From: Diploscapter coronatus
Lineage: Eukaryota > Nematoda > Chromadorea > Rhabditida > Rhabditidae
NCBI GenBank assembly: GCA_964036155.1
Contig: OZ038422.1
Coordinates: 77,089,201-77,153,200, forward strand
Direction of reading: 5' to 3'
DNA: 64,000 bases
Part shown: piece after piece, positions 25,497-36,691 of the stretch
Position numbering within the stretch: position 1 is the first letter of the stretch
How the letters are laid out: each line of letters starts with the position of its first letter
Position numbers and translations under genes: made by a program
The notes under the pieces: model-generated
The model's input: only the letters and a program-made list of their open reading frames with translations
Databases searched by the model: none
What the model was told of the DNA's origin: nothing

Positions 25497-25528
25497 GAGA
25501 AAAATCCCTCGACTGTTGCACATAACAA
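25497..25528 (+). repeat. Fragment related to the SINE body
   Basis: Twenty-seven of 29 bases at 25500-25528 match an internal part of the SINE at 724-1018, around its CCCTCGGCTGTTGCACACAA segment. No boxes, tail or flanking repeats remain. It is either a decayed copy or a host-derived segment shared by both. Confidence 0.7.
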
Positions 25529-25596
25529 ATTTTTCAGTTAATTATGGAAGAGATAGGTCGTTTGTGTCCATTATGAATTGAACTTTCTATATTCCT

Positions 25597-28500
25597 TTAG
25601 AAAATGTAATGCCAAATTAAACTAGAAATAATTATAAGCAATTTCCTCTTCGGTGATGAAGAATAGAGAAAACCAGCAAATAATGATGTTACGTGCTCAC
25701 AATTTTCTAAAACCATAAAATATTTTTCTGGCCTAAAATAATAAATTACCAGTAGAAGTAGCGATAGTAGACCAAATAGGCTGCTTATTTTGAACCGCAA
25801 CAAACGAACATGCGATGTCATCATATAAAGAAATTATTTTGTCATTTTTTATCACCTAAATTGAAGTCTAAATTTTGAAGAAGGATATGTTAATTTACCA
25901 AACACGATACCCGTCGGTTTTCTAAATTTCTAATGGCTAATATTTGATTTCCGCTTATATCATTGTATCCTCCGATGCAGGACCAATTATCTAAATACTC
26001 AAAATATTCAAAGACTTTTTTAATGAGTTGACCAAAAGTCGATTGATTACAGTTCCATTTCATCAAAACCGACGTTTTATTTTCACTTTCACATCCCATC
26101 GAAACCAATTCGCATTCATTATTCGAATATTTACCAGAAAACGGGCATTCTGTCTAAAATTTGAAAAAAAATAAAATTCAAATATTATTTGAAAAAACCC
26201 ACCTTCCCATCTATGGATACAAGAGTATCTCTATTTTCCACCGGAAAATCATTGCAGTCTTCAAATTCCCTAGTCGATATTGGGCCCGATTCGAATTCAA
26301 TCAAGTGTTTGGCCCTTACTTTGAGCTAAATTGTATTTTTGAATTATATTATTACAACTTTCTTACTCGAATACACTGAAAACCCGTTTCGCACCCTTTT
26401 GCTATATAGACCCGTAAAACTTGAGATCCATTATTCGAAATTCGAGTCTCTAAACACTGCATGACAGTGTCATTTTTGCCTTTATACGCTGATATCCAGA
26501 CTCCTAAAGGTATTTATAAAGTTTACAAATTGAAATTTTCGGACCTCCCCGAATAGTCTGCTTCCTTCCTGTAGAAGTCGATTCCCAGACACTCTTCTTC
26601 TTCTTTTTATTGTTGTTAAAAGTTAATTTCGAAAATTCACATTGAGGCTGAATTAGAGTGTCTGAAATTGCTAAACTATGAAAAATTTCTGAAAAAATGG
26701 AATGCATGCATAAAACGTGCAAATTATGTGAAAAATGCCATGAGATGATTTTTTATCATATTACTTCACGTATTGGTATGTCATCATATTTAAAATTTTT
26801 AAATAACATAAAACTTATTCTTCCTACCCATTTTATAACTAATCTGACTGATGGCAGCATCAATGCTCGTCAATTCTTCGCAACTTGAATCCGCCGAAAT
26901 TCCAACTCTTCCTGTAGTACCTTTGCCTTCCATTAGGTAACATCTGTAGCTAATTATTTCAATTTTTTCTAAAAATAATTTTACCGATACTCAATCCCCT
27001 TGATATCAGCCATTCTAACGGCAAAGGCTGTTAAACCTGATATTCTCCAAATTCCAATGCATTCTAATTCAACTCCTGAAATTTTTTTTTTCATTTTTTT
27101 TTTTAAAGTTTGATGAAAATTTTACTTGTTTCTTCTTTATTCGGTATTTCCGGACAGGCCTTATAGTCGAAAATTAGTCGGTTCTGTTGAGCACAACTAA
27201 ACATTAAAAGGAAATCATGAATTTGTTGAGTTGAATTACTTTGTCGCCTTAGAAGTTCGACTTCTGCAGGTTCCATAACTCGTTTGATAGGTGAAATTCA
27301 AAGGCGTTTCCAGAGGGCAGGGTACGGATGGAGCATTTTCTAGCAATTCAAATGTTATTATTTTTAATCGAAATATCAGTATCAATTTACAGGCAATCAT
27401 TCAGAACTTTCTAATAATATTGGTCTAGAATCTTTTTCATCGGAAGATTTCAATTCCGTTTCAGAAAACTTCAATCTTTCTTTCTGGTCATTTAGTTTTC
27501 AGACAGATTAGACTGGAAAATTGGATTTCTTTGGTTTTCGCTTAGATTCTCTTAGATTGTGAGACAAAGCGTCATCGTTTTCAATTTTGGTCAGCTCTTG
27601 CAGGAGAATGGATGCTTGTTTGGCATGCAATTCCGCAGTGTTCCTTCTCACTATACAACACGCAAAATGGGTGTGTGAATCTTTCACGAACTTTTACGCC
27701 TTCAAAAATAGAGGACTTCTTTTCAAAAATTCATAGACGTAGTGTAATAATTGTCAAATTAGTGCAAAAATACATTTTTAAGACAAAATTTTATAAATTA
27801 AAAAATGTTACTTCTAAAGAAAGTATGAACTCTAGATCCTGGAGCCGGCAAATCGGCACACACTTGCATCGAAGGCTCCGCGAGGAAATGACATCGGGCT
27901 AAATTTTGAATTTAGACAAAATGCCTGGTATTTGAGAGTTTGATTATTTCGAGTTATCATAATGATGATAGACCATTGGATAATTATCCGTCTTAATTAT
28001 TCTTATGGCTAGTCTATTAATTTACACAAAATTCAGAACTTTTAAAATCCTACTAAAATAAAGGGTTTTCTTTCGAATTGAATCTCTTTCAATCTGTGCC
28101 TAGCTCAGGCTTGATTTATGTGATGCCGCTAATTTAGGAACGCTCGACAAAGAAAGAAAAACGCGGAAAATACACTGCTCCTTGCAAATGGATTTGAGTT
28201 TTTTCTTCCTAATTTTTCCAGCGACTAAAGTCTGCAGCAATATCCTTTATCCTTATTCTCCTAGGCGCTTTTATGGGCAGAAACAGAGATGATTGACTAG
28301 GACTCGTAAAAATGGCCATGCTTGATGAAAGAAAAGCACGGAAACGTCTAATTTTAATATTCATTTTTTACAGCAAAATACAAGTTAAAATTGGAGAAAA
28401 CCTACTTATTTTAAAACGAAGTACATTTTCATGCCCAGGCAATTCAACGATACACCGATAGCAGTCCCCTCTGGGTCTGAAATAGTGCAAAAATATCATG

Positions 28501-28986
28501 TTTGGTCATTAGATTGCAACTTTTCTTTAGAGTATCATGTTTCGACAAGTATAAGAAAACTTGAGCTATTTCAATAAAACTATTACGTTTGGCTCTTGAG
28601 TAGCATTAGATCGTTCTCTCTATTCAGGCATTCGCCCATCGAATCAAGCTGATCTTCGTCGAATTCGACTTCTTTCTCCTTCTCTATCCAGGTTCCTTTC
28701 CAAAATAGGGGACATTTTTGTTCTGAAAATAAAATTAAATGTCTTTTTAGCCATGAATACTTTTCCCCCAATTATTTTATCGCTTTAGAAAAATAGTTTC
28801 AATCCTTCATCAGTGATAAGTAATTCATTCAACTGATTGTTCTAATCAATAGTTGTCAAGGTCAATCAGTCAGTTTCTACTCGTGCTTTCAAATGTTCTA
28901 AGTTATCAAAACATACCGGAAATTAAACAAAACTGCAGCAGTAGTAGAATTGTGTAGGGGTACAGATATTTCGAGTGGGTAGACAT
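25597..28986 (-). CDS. Secreted, probably anchored DUF7042-7045 family protein
   Basis: Function unknown. Fourteen exons: 28917-28986, 28587-28722, 28406-28476, 27812-27898, 27240-27339, 27126-27196, 26985-27075, 26828-26943, 26545-26661, 26367-26503, 26203-26325, 25899-26153, 25750-25855, 25597-25706. Product 529 residues. Signal peptide about 1-23. Four cysteine-rich modules follow in the order I recall for invertebrate DUF7044-DUF7043-DUF7042-DUF7045 proteins: WKGTW plus CYRC...HENVL (about 24-120); VPCPL...GTCRS...YKACPE (about 122-247); QCEF...CLETRIS (about 248-373); ECPFSGKY...WSCIGGY (about 374-495). The hydrophobic C-terminus after a KRK triplet resembles a GPI-anchor signal. Two introns are only 43 bases and one is 41 with a weak GTCCGA donor. 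Intron 4 (27340-27811) holds another Cys-containing open stretch that could be an alternative exon. The Pfam names need a search. Confidence 0.82.
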
Positions 28987-29527
28987 AATTTTCCACTGAT
29001 CATTTCAAAATCAGGCAAAGTTCTGACATAGAGACTGATTGAGACGAGGAAATAGTGGATTCGTAGGAGAAGAAATAGAAGAGAGTAGGAAAGAAAAGAG
29101 AAAAGGCATGCCCCCTAAAGGGAATTCAGGGAAACAACACAACATTCTCCGCATATCTTCCTTATGTTTCAGCCTGAAGGCAGATAATTCCTAGTATCTT
29201 TCCCCAGATTTTGATAGATGTCAAAAGACATAATTGAGAATTTGTATACGAAAAATGGAGAGATAGTTTAGTTTGTAAGAATTCTAGAATTGAAATATCA
29301 TGCACAAAAATAGAGTACGTCATCTTTAATGTTGAAAAGATTTATTTTTGCTTTTCTCGATATTTTTAATTCATCTAAATTTGTACCATCTATTTTCTCA
29401 TTATTTACAAGATCTCGATGCCATAAAAATTAACTTAAATTTCTATGAAAAGGGCTTAAATGTTTCGTTGGTTATTGATAAGGGAGCAAAGTAATAATCG
29501 GTAAAGATCGCTGAAAACGGCCGGCAC
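28987..29527. other. Intergenic region
   Basis: Between the start of the DUF7042-7045 gene and the end of the small minus-strand gene. AT-rich, no exon seen; it should include the promoter of the former. Confidence 0.45.
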
Positions 29528-30931
29528 TTACTTCCCATTCTCGATTGGCGATCTCCAAATGTTGTCGGTCATTCTCGAGTTTGTGATAGCGATCGTGCCA
29601 GGGCTGCATTAAAATAATTTTAGCACATTGAGCAATAAAATCGAACGAGTCACAACAAATTGACTAGAAATGGGTAGAAAATGCTTGCTTTGGACCGACA
29701 TTCTGGACAAGCTTATCAGAAAATCTTCCTTTTTTTGAAAAAATGAATTTTGAATTATCCCAGCCTGTTTCCAATCGCTATACCTAACTATTGAGTAGAA
29801 ATTGAAGACAAATCTTTAAAGTTTACTTTAAGAGTCTACAATAATGGTGGGGGTATTTTCAGAAGAGAAATAAAACACCTTGAGATTAACGAGGAAGTCA
29901 GTTTTATCAGTTGATTTTGAATCTTTCGTAATTTTATGGCGTATTTTTGCAAACAATTTACCGTCCTCTATACGATTTTTTAACATTTGGAATCTGACTA
30001 TAAAGCCCAAATCTATTGGTATTCGGTCGTGAACTTTTCAACTTTCTTATCGAAAGTAAACCCATAACAAATACGGGTTTATAAACCGAACTGACAATAG
30101 ACACAGCGTAATAATCGTGAATTTCTATTTTGTGGGAAAACTTATAACTTTTTCAGAAGTAATCATTTTATTACAATAATCATTTTAAAATTTGAATTTA
30201 ATTATTTCAAATAGTTTTACACCAGCACCATTGTCATAGGATAATGATGCTGAAAAATCTTCCTGGCCCATCTAATAATATTTTCTCTCAAGTCTAAAAT
30301 TCAAAGGTTAGTCAGTGTCAATCTTCCCATATTATTTACCTTAGCGCGTTCATTTTCCCGAGATTTTCTCGAATCTCTTTTTTCAAGCCCTCTGACGCTG
30401 GTTTACAGCGATAGATTGTCTCCGACCGCGTGGCCGCCTGCAAGGAGAGAAAATGGGTGCAGAATCGAGAGGCTGACTCTGAATCTCATTTCTTAGTTTT
30501 CTGAATTTTCATTTCTATCCTCTTAGAATTTTGAGCCTTATCTTTATGACTCACCTGAAATCTTACCCATTTCCGAGCAATAATTTTCATTTCTTATCAA
30601 TAAGATTATCATTACTTTTCTGATAATTGAACCATTTAGACAATTTTTATTATTATTTTCATTTATTATCATAAAATTAATTAATCTTATCTAACTTTTC
30701 TTGCACAATTTCCCTCTCCTTTTTTTTATAGCTCTGATCTAAAAATCCAAATATTTTTATCCTCCAAATTGCCTCAGTGTGTGCTATCTCTCTGATTTGC
30801 GGGGCGATGCAAACCGATTCGCATTCATTCCCTGCAAATCATCGACTCACATGCCGGTCGATTTCAGGACCCCTGCACGACTCGTCATTGGCAAACTGTT
30901 CTTTTTGCAACAATTCAGATCTCCAACTCAT
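29528..30931 (-). CDS. Probable small conserved-looking protein, 84 residues
   Basis: Three exons with consistent phases: 30851-30931, 30340-30437, 29528-29603. Donors are GTGAGT and GTAAAT, the first acceptor is CTCCTTGCAG and the second ATGCAG, and the frame closes at TAA 29528-29530. The product begins MSWRSELLQKEQF, is polar and probably helical, contains DESCRGPEIDRH, and ends WRSPIENGK. Base composition of the exons is clearly more coding-like than the flanks. I do not recognise the family. The frame is also open upstream to an ATG at 31031-31033, which would give 118 residues. An A-box-like word (TAGCTCAGTGG on minus, 30934-30944) lies just before the chosen start and is probably coincidental. 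The position is head to head with a small plus-strand ORF. Confidence 0.5.
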
Positions 30932-30982
30932 TACCACTGAGCTACTCAGACCATTTTCTTTCGCCTCAAATAGCACAATAAA

Positions 30983-31306
30983 ATGCCCTCTTCTCTTGGA
31001 CAACAGAAAAATGGACTGACAAAGTTGATGCAAAATGGATTTGGCCAGGAATTAGCAGCAAGGAGAGGGCTGAATTGCGGTACTATTCAGAAAGGTAAAT
31101 TTCAATTAGTCCATTTTTAGGAATCGAAACCTTTAGATCAAAACTATTGAAAGTAACACTATTATTACAGTACTCTTCGTAAAATTAGCACTTTGCACCT
31201 CTTTCCTTTAGTTCAAAGGTTCCCAAAACAACCCTCTCAATTGATATGGAAGTGCAATCTGAAGATGACTCGTAAACATTCGATTTGGAGGCGTGAATTG
31301 CCTTGA
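30983..31306 (+). CDS. Possible small two-exon protein, 68 residues
   Basis: Exons 30983-31094 and 31212-31306, joined by a GT...TTTCCTTTAG intron of 117 bases. The product starts MPSSLGQQKNGL, continues through GFGQELAARRGLNCGT, and is basic at its C-terminus (WRRELP). Composition looks coding, but there is no recognised domain and exon 2 is open in more than one frame. The start lies 51 bases from the start of the opposite-strand small gene, so both cannot have ordinary separate promoters. It may instead be an antisense or 5' untranslated transcript. Confidence 0.3.
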
Positions 31307-31461
31307 AATGGTGATCGAAAAATTGAATGGGTGCAGGGTTCAGGCCATAAATGAGTGAAAGAAGGTTCGATTCAAAGAAAGAACCATAAACTCCTCTTTA
31401 ATGGAGATGTCGAATCTAATGATAATGATTCAAAACCAATTACGTAATCTTTATGAGCGAG

Positions 31462-31470
31462 TATATAAAG
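31462..31470 (+). promoter_or_regulatory. TATA-box-like element
   Basis: TATATAAAG followed within 15 bases by ACATGTG. It is a good match to a metazoan TATA box, but no transcript start downstream is evident. Confidence 0.25.
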
Positions 31471-32213
31471 AGAGCACATGTGTAGAGAGATCTAGAACTA
31501 CTCGTTGAAAATTTTGGAAATAGGTGATTTAGAGTATTTTTTACGAATTTTTCCATTGATATTTGCTCCTAAAATAGTTGACCTTCACAAAAATTGCGAG
31601 TTAGATGAAATGTTTCCTTGAAATTCTAAAAGATCCATGAGAATGAAAATTTATGCTTTTCAAAGATATTTCCATCTCTCGCTGACAAATCAGCTGTTTT
31701 CCACGCTCCTCCACAAATCCTTTCATTTTTCGCAGTTGCTATTTTCTGCACGTTTTTCTTGCGTTTCATTGAAAATCTGCCTGGTTTCGCTGTCAGCAAA
31801 CACTAACTCACCTATCACCTGTCTTTATTCTATCCTTCTTTCAAATTTCTTATAAATGATGCTTGTTCTTTCACCGACTCAAGTCAGGCTTTATTCACCA
31901 ATCAGTCAAACTTGATAAAGTTCCGAAAAATGGATGGATATTTACAAAAACATCGATATTTACTGACAGAAAAGAAATAATGAATTTGCTTCACATAAGA
32001 ATTGATATCTGAAATATTTCAAACAGCTTTTCTTATTTGTCTTTCAGCATTGGATGAGATATACAATTTTATGCTCAACATTTTATACTTCAGACTATTT
32101 TCTTCATCTATCCTTCAATAGAGGATAAGATACACGTTTTTTAAGCTCAATAACATATTTCGATTTATTGAGAGAAGAACGCTTTGTGACGTAATATTTG
32201 GAGAATAGACAGC

Positions 32214-32292
32214 CAGCTGGCAGCTGTCTGAAATTATTTGAGGCAGAAAACACGTGCGGTCTGAATTTTGACGAATTACTCAAAGTCACGTG
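32214..32292. promoter_or_regulatory. Cluster of four E-boxes
   Basis: CAGCTG at 32214-32219 and 32221-32226, and CACGTG at 32251-32256 and 32287-32292: four perfect palindromic E-boxes in 79 bases. The first pair lies inside an AGACAGC...GCTGTCT inverted repeat (32208-32229). Such words bind bHLH dimers. The nearest gene downstream on + is the GPCPD1-like gene, 4.4 kb away. Confidence 0.4.
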
Positions 32293-34530
32293 GGGTATTT
32301 CGAGTGCGAAAATAACGAGGAAGCACGATGAAAGGAGCCAATTACTGGCGACGAGATCAAGAATTGTTAAAATGTCAGAAAGTCTTCTTACGCAGTCTAA
32401 CCAACAATTTTTGTGATAACTCCAATTTGTCACATGTTTTCACCCATCAATTATCAATTATTACCAACAAATTTTATCGAATTTCGTCTGTAAAACGGAC
32501 ATCTGAGATACAAAGTTTGTGAAGAATCCTTCAAAATGAAAAACAGGTCCAAGATTGATCAATTGAAAAGTCCAGATAGATTTTCTCCTTTGACAACACT
32601 TTTTCTTTCAGACTCTAAATTTATTAATGCATTTATTTAAAGAATTCAGAAACTGTAATCATGCAAAAAATTGTACGATATATTCATAGCCTAAATTTAT
32701 ATTTATCAAAGACAAATTTGATTTTTGAATCAACCTATATTAGCTGCTCCTGCGATATAATGTCTACCCTCTCATTTTCGTTATCATTTCAGGCCTGTTA
32801 TGGCTGGCTATCATCTCATTTCGCTCTCAGTTTTATGTCGTTTTTTCCTACGTCCCATTCTATATAAAATCTGAATCCAAAGTCCTATCTGCTGAAATCA
32901 GAAATTAATTTTGCATTTTAATCTGTTTCGTAACCTTCTATACGAATTTTATACCCCACAAAACTCATATTTTCAGCTAAATTTTTCAAAATTGAACGAA
33001 TTTACGAATCTACTGATGATGCGTTTTCTATTTGGCCCTGCAGCTTTGTCCTATGATTATATGGAACGTAGGTTTTGATTATTTTTGATCACTATTGAAT
33101 GCAAATCTCGCCAGTATATTTTTAGCTTATGCACTTCATCAAGGCTATCAAAAATAAATTGGGTGCAAATGTTTCATTCATCAATTTATTTCCTAATTCA
33201 TCCCATCATTTTCCATCTTTTGATTCTCATTTATCATCAGAACTTGTAAAATAATAAAACATCGTCAGATTCATTCAGCATTATTTTTTTTTCCAGAAAA
33301 TCATGCTGAACTTTCGTTTATCTTTTACTCTTTAATGAAATCCATTTTTCCTCAAAATTGTCGAAATTTTAGCTCTTTCCATTCCCAGGCTTTTCAGAAA
33401 CGGATACGTCAAAATCTCTTATTCTACGTTTAGGATACTGAATGAGAACAACGTGGGATATTTTATATCCTATTTAAAAATGGTCTGCTCATTTTCATTC
33501 ATATTTCAGACCATTAATCGATCAATTCTGTTTCTTTTACTCTTTTATAATATCATTCTATTTCTCCATTGTTTCTCTGCTTCCAGGGCTTCGTCACTGC
33601 AAGTGGGCGTGGTGAATTGCGCAAACTCATTTCTCTGCGTCTTTTTGCTTCCTTCATTTTCCTATCTCTCGTTTTTGCAATTTTCTGCATCTTTTCCCTC
33701 TTCTCAATTTCCTCTATCTTTCCATTTGTCATTTCGCGTGCTTACGCACTCAAAACGCACCAAGCCGACAGCTCAACTTTCATTTTCTTTATCTGTCATA
33801 TTTTCCATTTTTTAAGTCAAATTTTTCCTACTTTTTCCGGTTTCTCCGAAAAGTAGTTTTTCTTGAGAACACTTGTTTATCTTTTTATCATATCTCTGCA
33901 AAATCACCATTTGAATTTTGTAAATTCTAAAATTTCGCCAGCTAACGTGGCTTGTATGAGAAGGCTATTATACTTGTAGTTTGTACATCTTCTAATATTG
34001 GAAATACGTAAGAATTCAGAGTTCTCATTATTAGAAACGAGAAAAAATAAACAAACGTCATGAACATTACGAAATCCCTAGATGAGCGCATAGGATTAGG
34101 GCTATTTTTCTTCATTTATTTTTTTCGAATCTGAAGTCTATGATTTGTAACCTTGTTTCTATTTCAGGGAAAGTTTATATTTGTCACCGTTTTAGATTTG
34201 AAGATAGGTGACATTTACAAATTTTATGATGACAAAATTTCGAATTTTATAACTAGGCCTATTTAGGGAAAATACTTTCTTCCTTTTCTAACAATAGGAA
34301 CCACAGAACCTATGATTTGCGATGTTGTATTTTTCTATTTTTATTTTGGTAAACTATTTGCATCTTCTTTTCGCCTGCGCATTTCCCGTTATTAGCTAGT
34401 TCTGCCTAGCAATGAAGTGGTGGCATATTTCAAAGACAAATCGCACAAAGGTCGTCCTCTTTTCTGCATCACTATATCATATTGGTGTGTGATTTCTTTT
34501 TCTCCCTTCGTATTTCATAATCTTTTTCCT

Positions 34531-34552
34531 TCTCTCTCTCTCTTTCTCTTTA
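34531..34552. repeat. (TC)n microsatellite
   Basis: Short imperfect run of TC units within the pyrimidine-rich region. Confidence 0.7.
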
Positions 34553-36691
34553 TCATTCTCAACGTGCAGCTGCATTTCACATATATCGAATATATACAAA
34601 TTCGCCCCCTCGTGACACTTTTATTATTACACATTCATTAGTAAAAGTCACGCTTCTTTGTCATAACTTAGGTACCGATGACCTAACAATAGATTTTTTT
34701 ATTTTTCCACCTGATTTGACACTAAACTGTACTTGATTTTGTACTCAACTACCTTCACTTTTACTATCATTATCATTCGATCATTTTGTTTATCATCATG
34801 AATAGTCGAGAGTTTATTTCTATAAAATCTTTGACTTTGCCTCTAAAATATTCAAAATAATCTGGTCATCTATGATTTTTTCTGATTATCCAGCCAGATC
34901 CTATTTTTCTCGATATTTAAATAGCTTAAAACTGCCCGTTCTCTGTGTCTTTTCCCTTTTCTCTATCCCTATTCTCTCTGCCGGTCACAACCCAGGCTGT
35001 ACTTCATCCTTTCGGCTTCGAATTCGTTTATCTTCCCTTTCCTGCTTGTTTGTGACCAGTATTACTTTCCTTTTTCTCACTAAATTTCATCTAACACTTA
35101 GCATTGGAGCATATTTTACAGAAATCGCTGATTTTTATCGCCTAATCGCTCATTTTCACGGTTCTGACTCCGACTTCCCTATTTTCTCTCACATCTTCAT
35201 CATTCTAGCGAAAAGTCATTTTAAAAGATACGACAAAAGCGTGCATTCACGTACGTGGCACGGACTATCTCTTTGGGCTCGAACGCAAAAGTGTTGCGTT
35301 GCGTGCGAATCGATCAATTTCCCCCCTATTTTCTCGAAAATTATCCTAATTTGATCGGAACTTGGCAATTTGCTTTTTCTTTAGCAATTCTGGTACTGAA
35401 AGTTACGAATTAGAAGAAATTTGCATAGAAAATTCGAATTTTAACGAAAGAACGAATTTCATTATTTTCGCGTCGATACCCACCCAACATTATAAGAAGG
35501 GTGGCAATGTGTTTGGTTTTCTGCGAAATCTCCACGCTTGATGGATCGCTCAATTTTCAGTCCAAAGGCGTCAATTCTCTGTTTAGTCTGGACGGCGGAA
35601 AATGACTTATCGGAAATGTCATTCGATTTTGAGAATTTTATAAGAAACGTTTTTCATTTCGTATTTTTGGACACACAGCGAGGGAACTTTTTTTTTTCGA
35701 AGATAATCCATCATAGAACAAACCATTTAGCATTTTTCTCACTATATAAAATTTATCAATTTTTCGTTAAAATTTTCCACATAAAAATTTGTTATTTTCC
35801 CAAAAATATTCTCAACATCGAACAATTACTTTCCATTTTTGGTCTTTGTCAAATTCGTCCTCATTTTCAAAAATATACCCTTTTTAAACATCGTCCAATT
35901 TTTCCAAACATTTCATTTTTGGTCTGGAGGATTCCATGCATCGAGCGTCCAATTTTTCCCTTTTCCCTGCTCCTTTTCTCCATTCACCATCGATTTTGCT
36001 TTTCGTCGTCCATTCGAGTGGTGCAATGCTTTGCGCGGCTTTTCCCCTATCTCCTCCCCTTGCCTAGTCAGACATTTGCGCCCATAGATATGGGCCCCAG
36101 GCCGTGCTATCCACTCTCCCATTCCCTGCTTCTCCTATTTTCACCTTTTCTAATTCTTTTCCCATTTCGTTCTTTACATCACCTGCATTCCTAAGCTTTA
36201 ACTCACATGATGTCTTTTTGAGAATATGCACGATTTCAAAATCCTATTTTAGGATTTAAACAAATTTTTTCCACGAAAAACTAGAACTTTAGAACAAAAA
36301 AATTCGGATTTATTTTTTAGAGTTTCGTGCAAATGTTTTTTTTCCTGAAGTATCGTGATATCTTTCCATTTCAATTTCCCATTTCTCAAAACAACTCGAT
36401 ATTTTGCAAAAAAAATTTCAGTTTTTTGCGAAACTCATGTTTGAATTTCATCAGCTTTTTTCCCGAAAGAAAAATAACCTTTCCCACCTGCATTTCTTAT
36501 ATGCTACTAATCCCCTCCTTCTGATACCCACTTTCCATATGAATTACGAATTTTGTGATAAGAATGATAAGGGGGAGCCGTATTTCACCTGCTATCATCA
36601 TTTTATCGGAATACAGTATTTTGTTTTCTAAAAAAAATGCCTTTGAATTTCAAATAGTTCGTCACGAAGTAAAGAGAAATAAATTGCAGAA

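Larger units (their letters stand above)
24030..25596. other. Convergent 3' region between eff-1-like and DUF7042-7045 genes
   Basis: The two genes end tail to tail across about 1.57 kb. The stretch is AT-rich and contains an (ATA)n microsatellite at 24673-24692. Two overlapping AATAAA words at 25409-25420 could end a long eff-1-like 3' UTR, and TTTATT at 25435-25440 could serve the opposite gene. No exon is seen. Confidence 0.5.
31307..36691. other. 5.4 kb gene-poor region upstream of the GPCPD1-like gene
   Basis: No supported exon. Strongly pyrimidine-rich on +, especially 33.4-36.5 kb, which accounts for open frames of up to 218 codons (35538-36194) with implausible Phe/Ser/Leu-rich products. 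Contains a TATA-like word (31462-31470), an E-box cluster (32214-32292) and a CT microsatellite (34531-34552). Confidence 0.6.

Noticed and set aside
30934..30944. Possible tRNA or second SINE (A-box-like TAGCTCAGTGG on minus)
   Set aside because: The nearest B-box-like sequence is too far away and degenerate, no cloverleaf can be drawn, and there are no flanking duplications. A coding explanation starting just downstream fits better.
32104..32433. Overlapping open frames on both strands (109 and 72 codons)
   Set aside because: Both strands open over the same interval, no domain, no splice support; the E-box cluster explains the local rise in GC.
35538..36194. Longest uninterrupted plus-strand frame in the window (218 codons)
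   Set aside because: The strand is pyrimidine-rich, so stop codons are rare by composition. The product is Phe/Ser/Leu-rich with no domain, and overlapping frames are also open. The 160-codon frame at 34872-35354 is rejected for the same reason.
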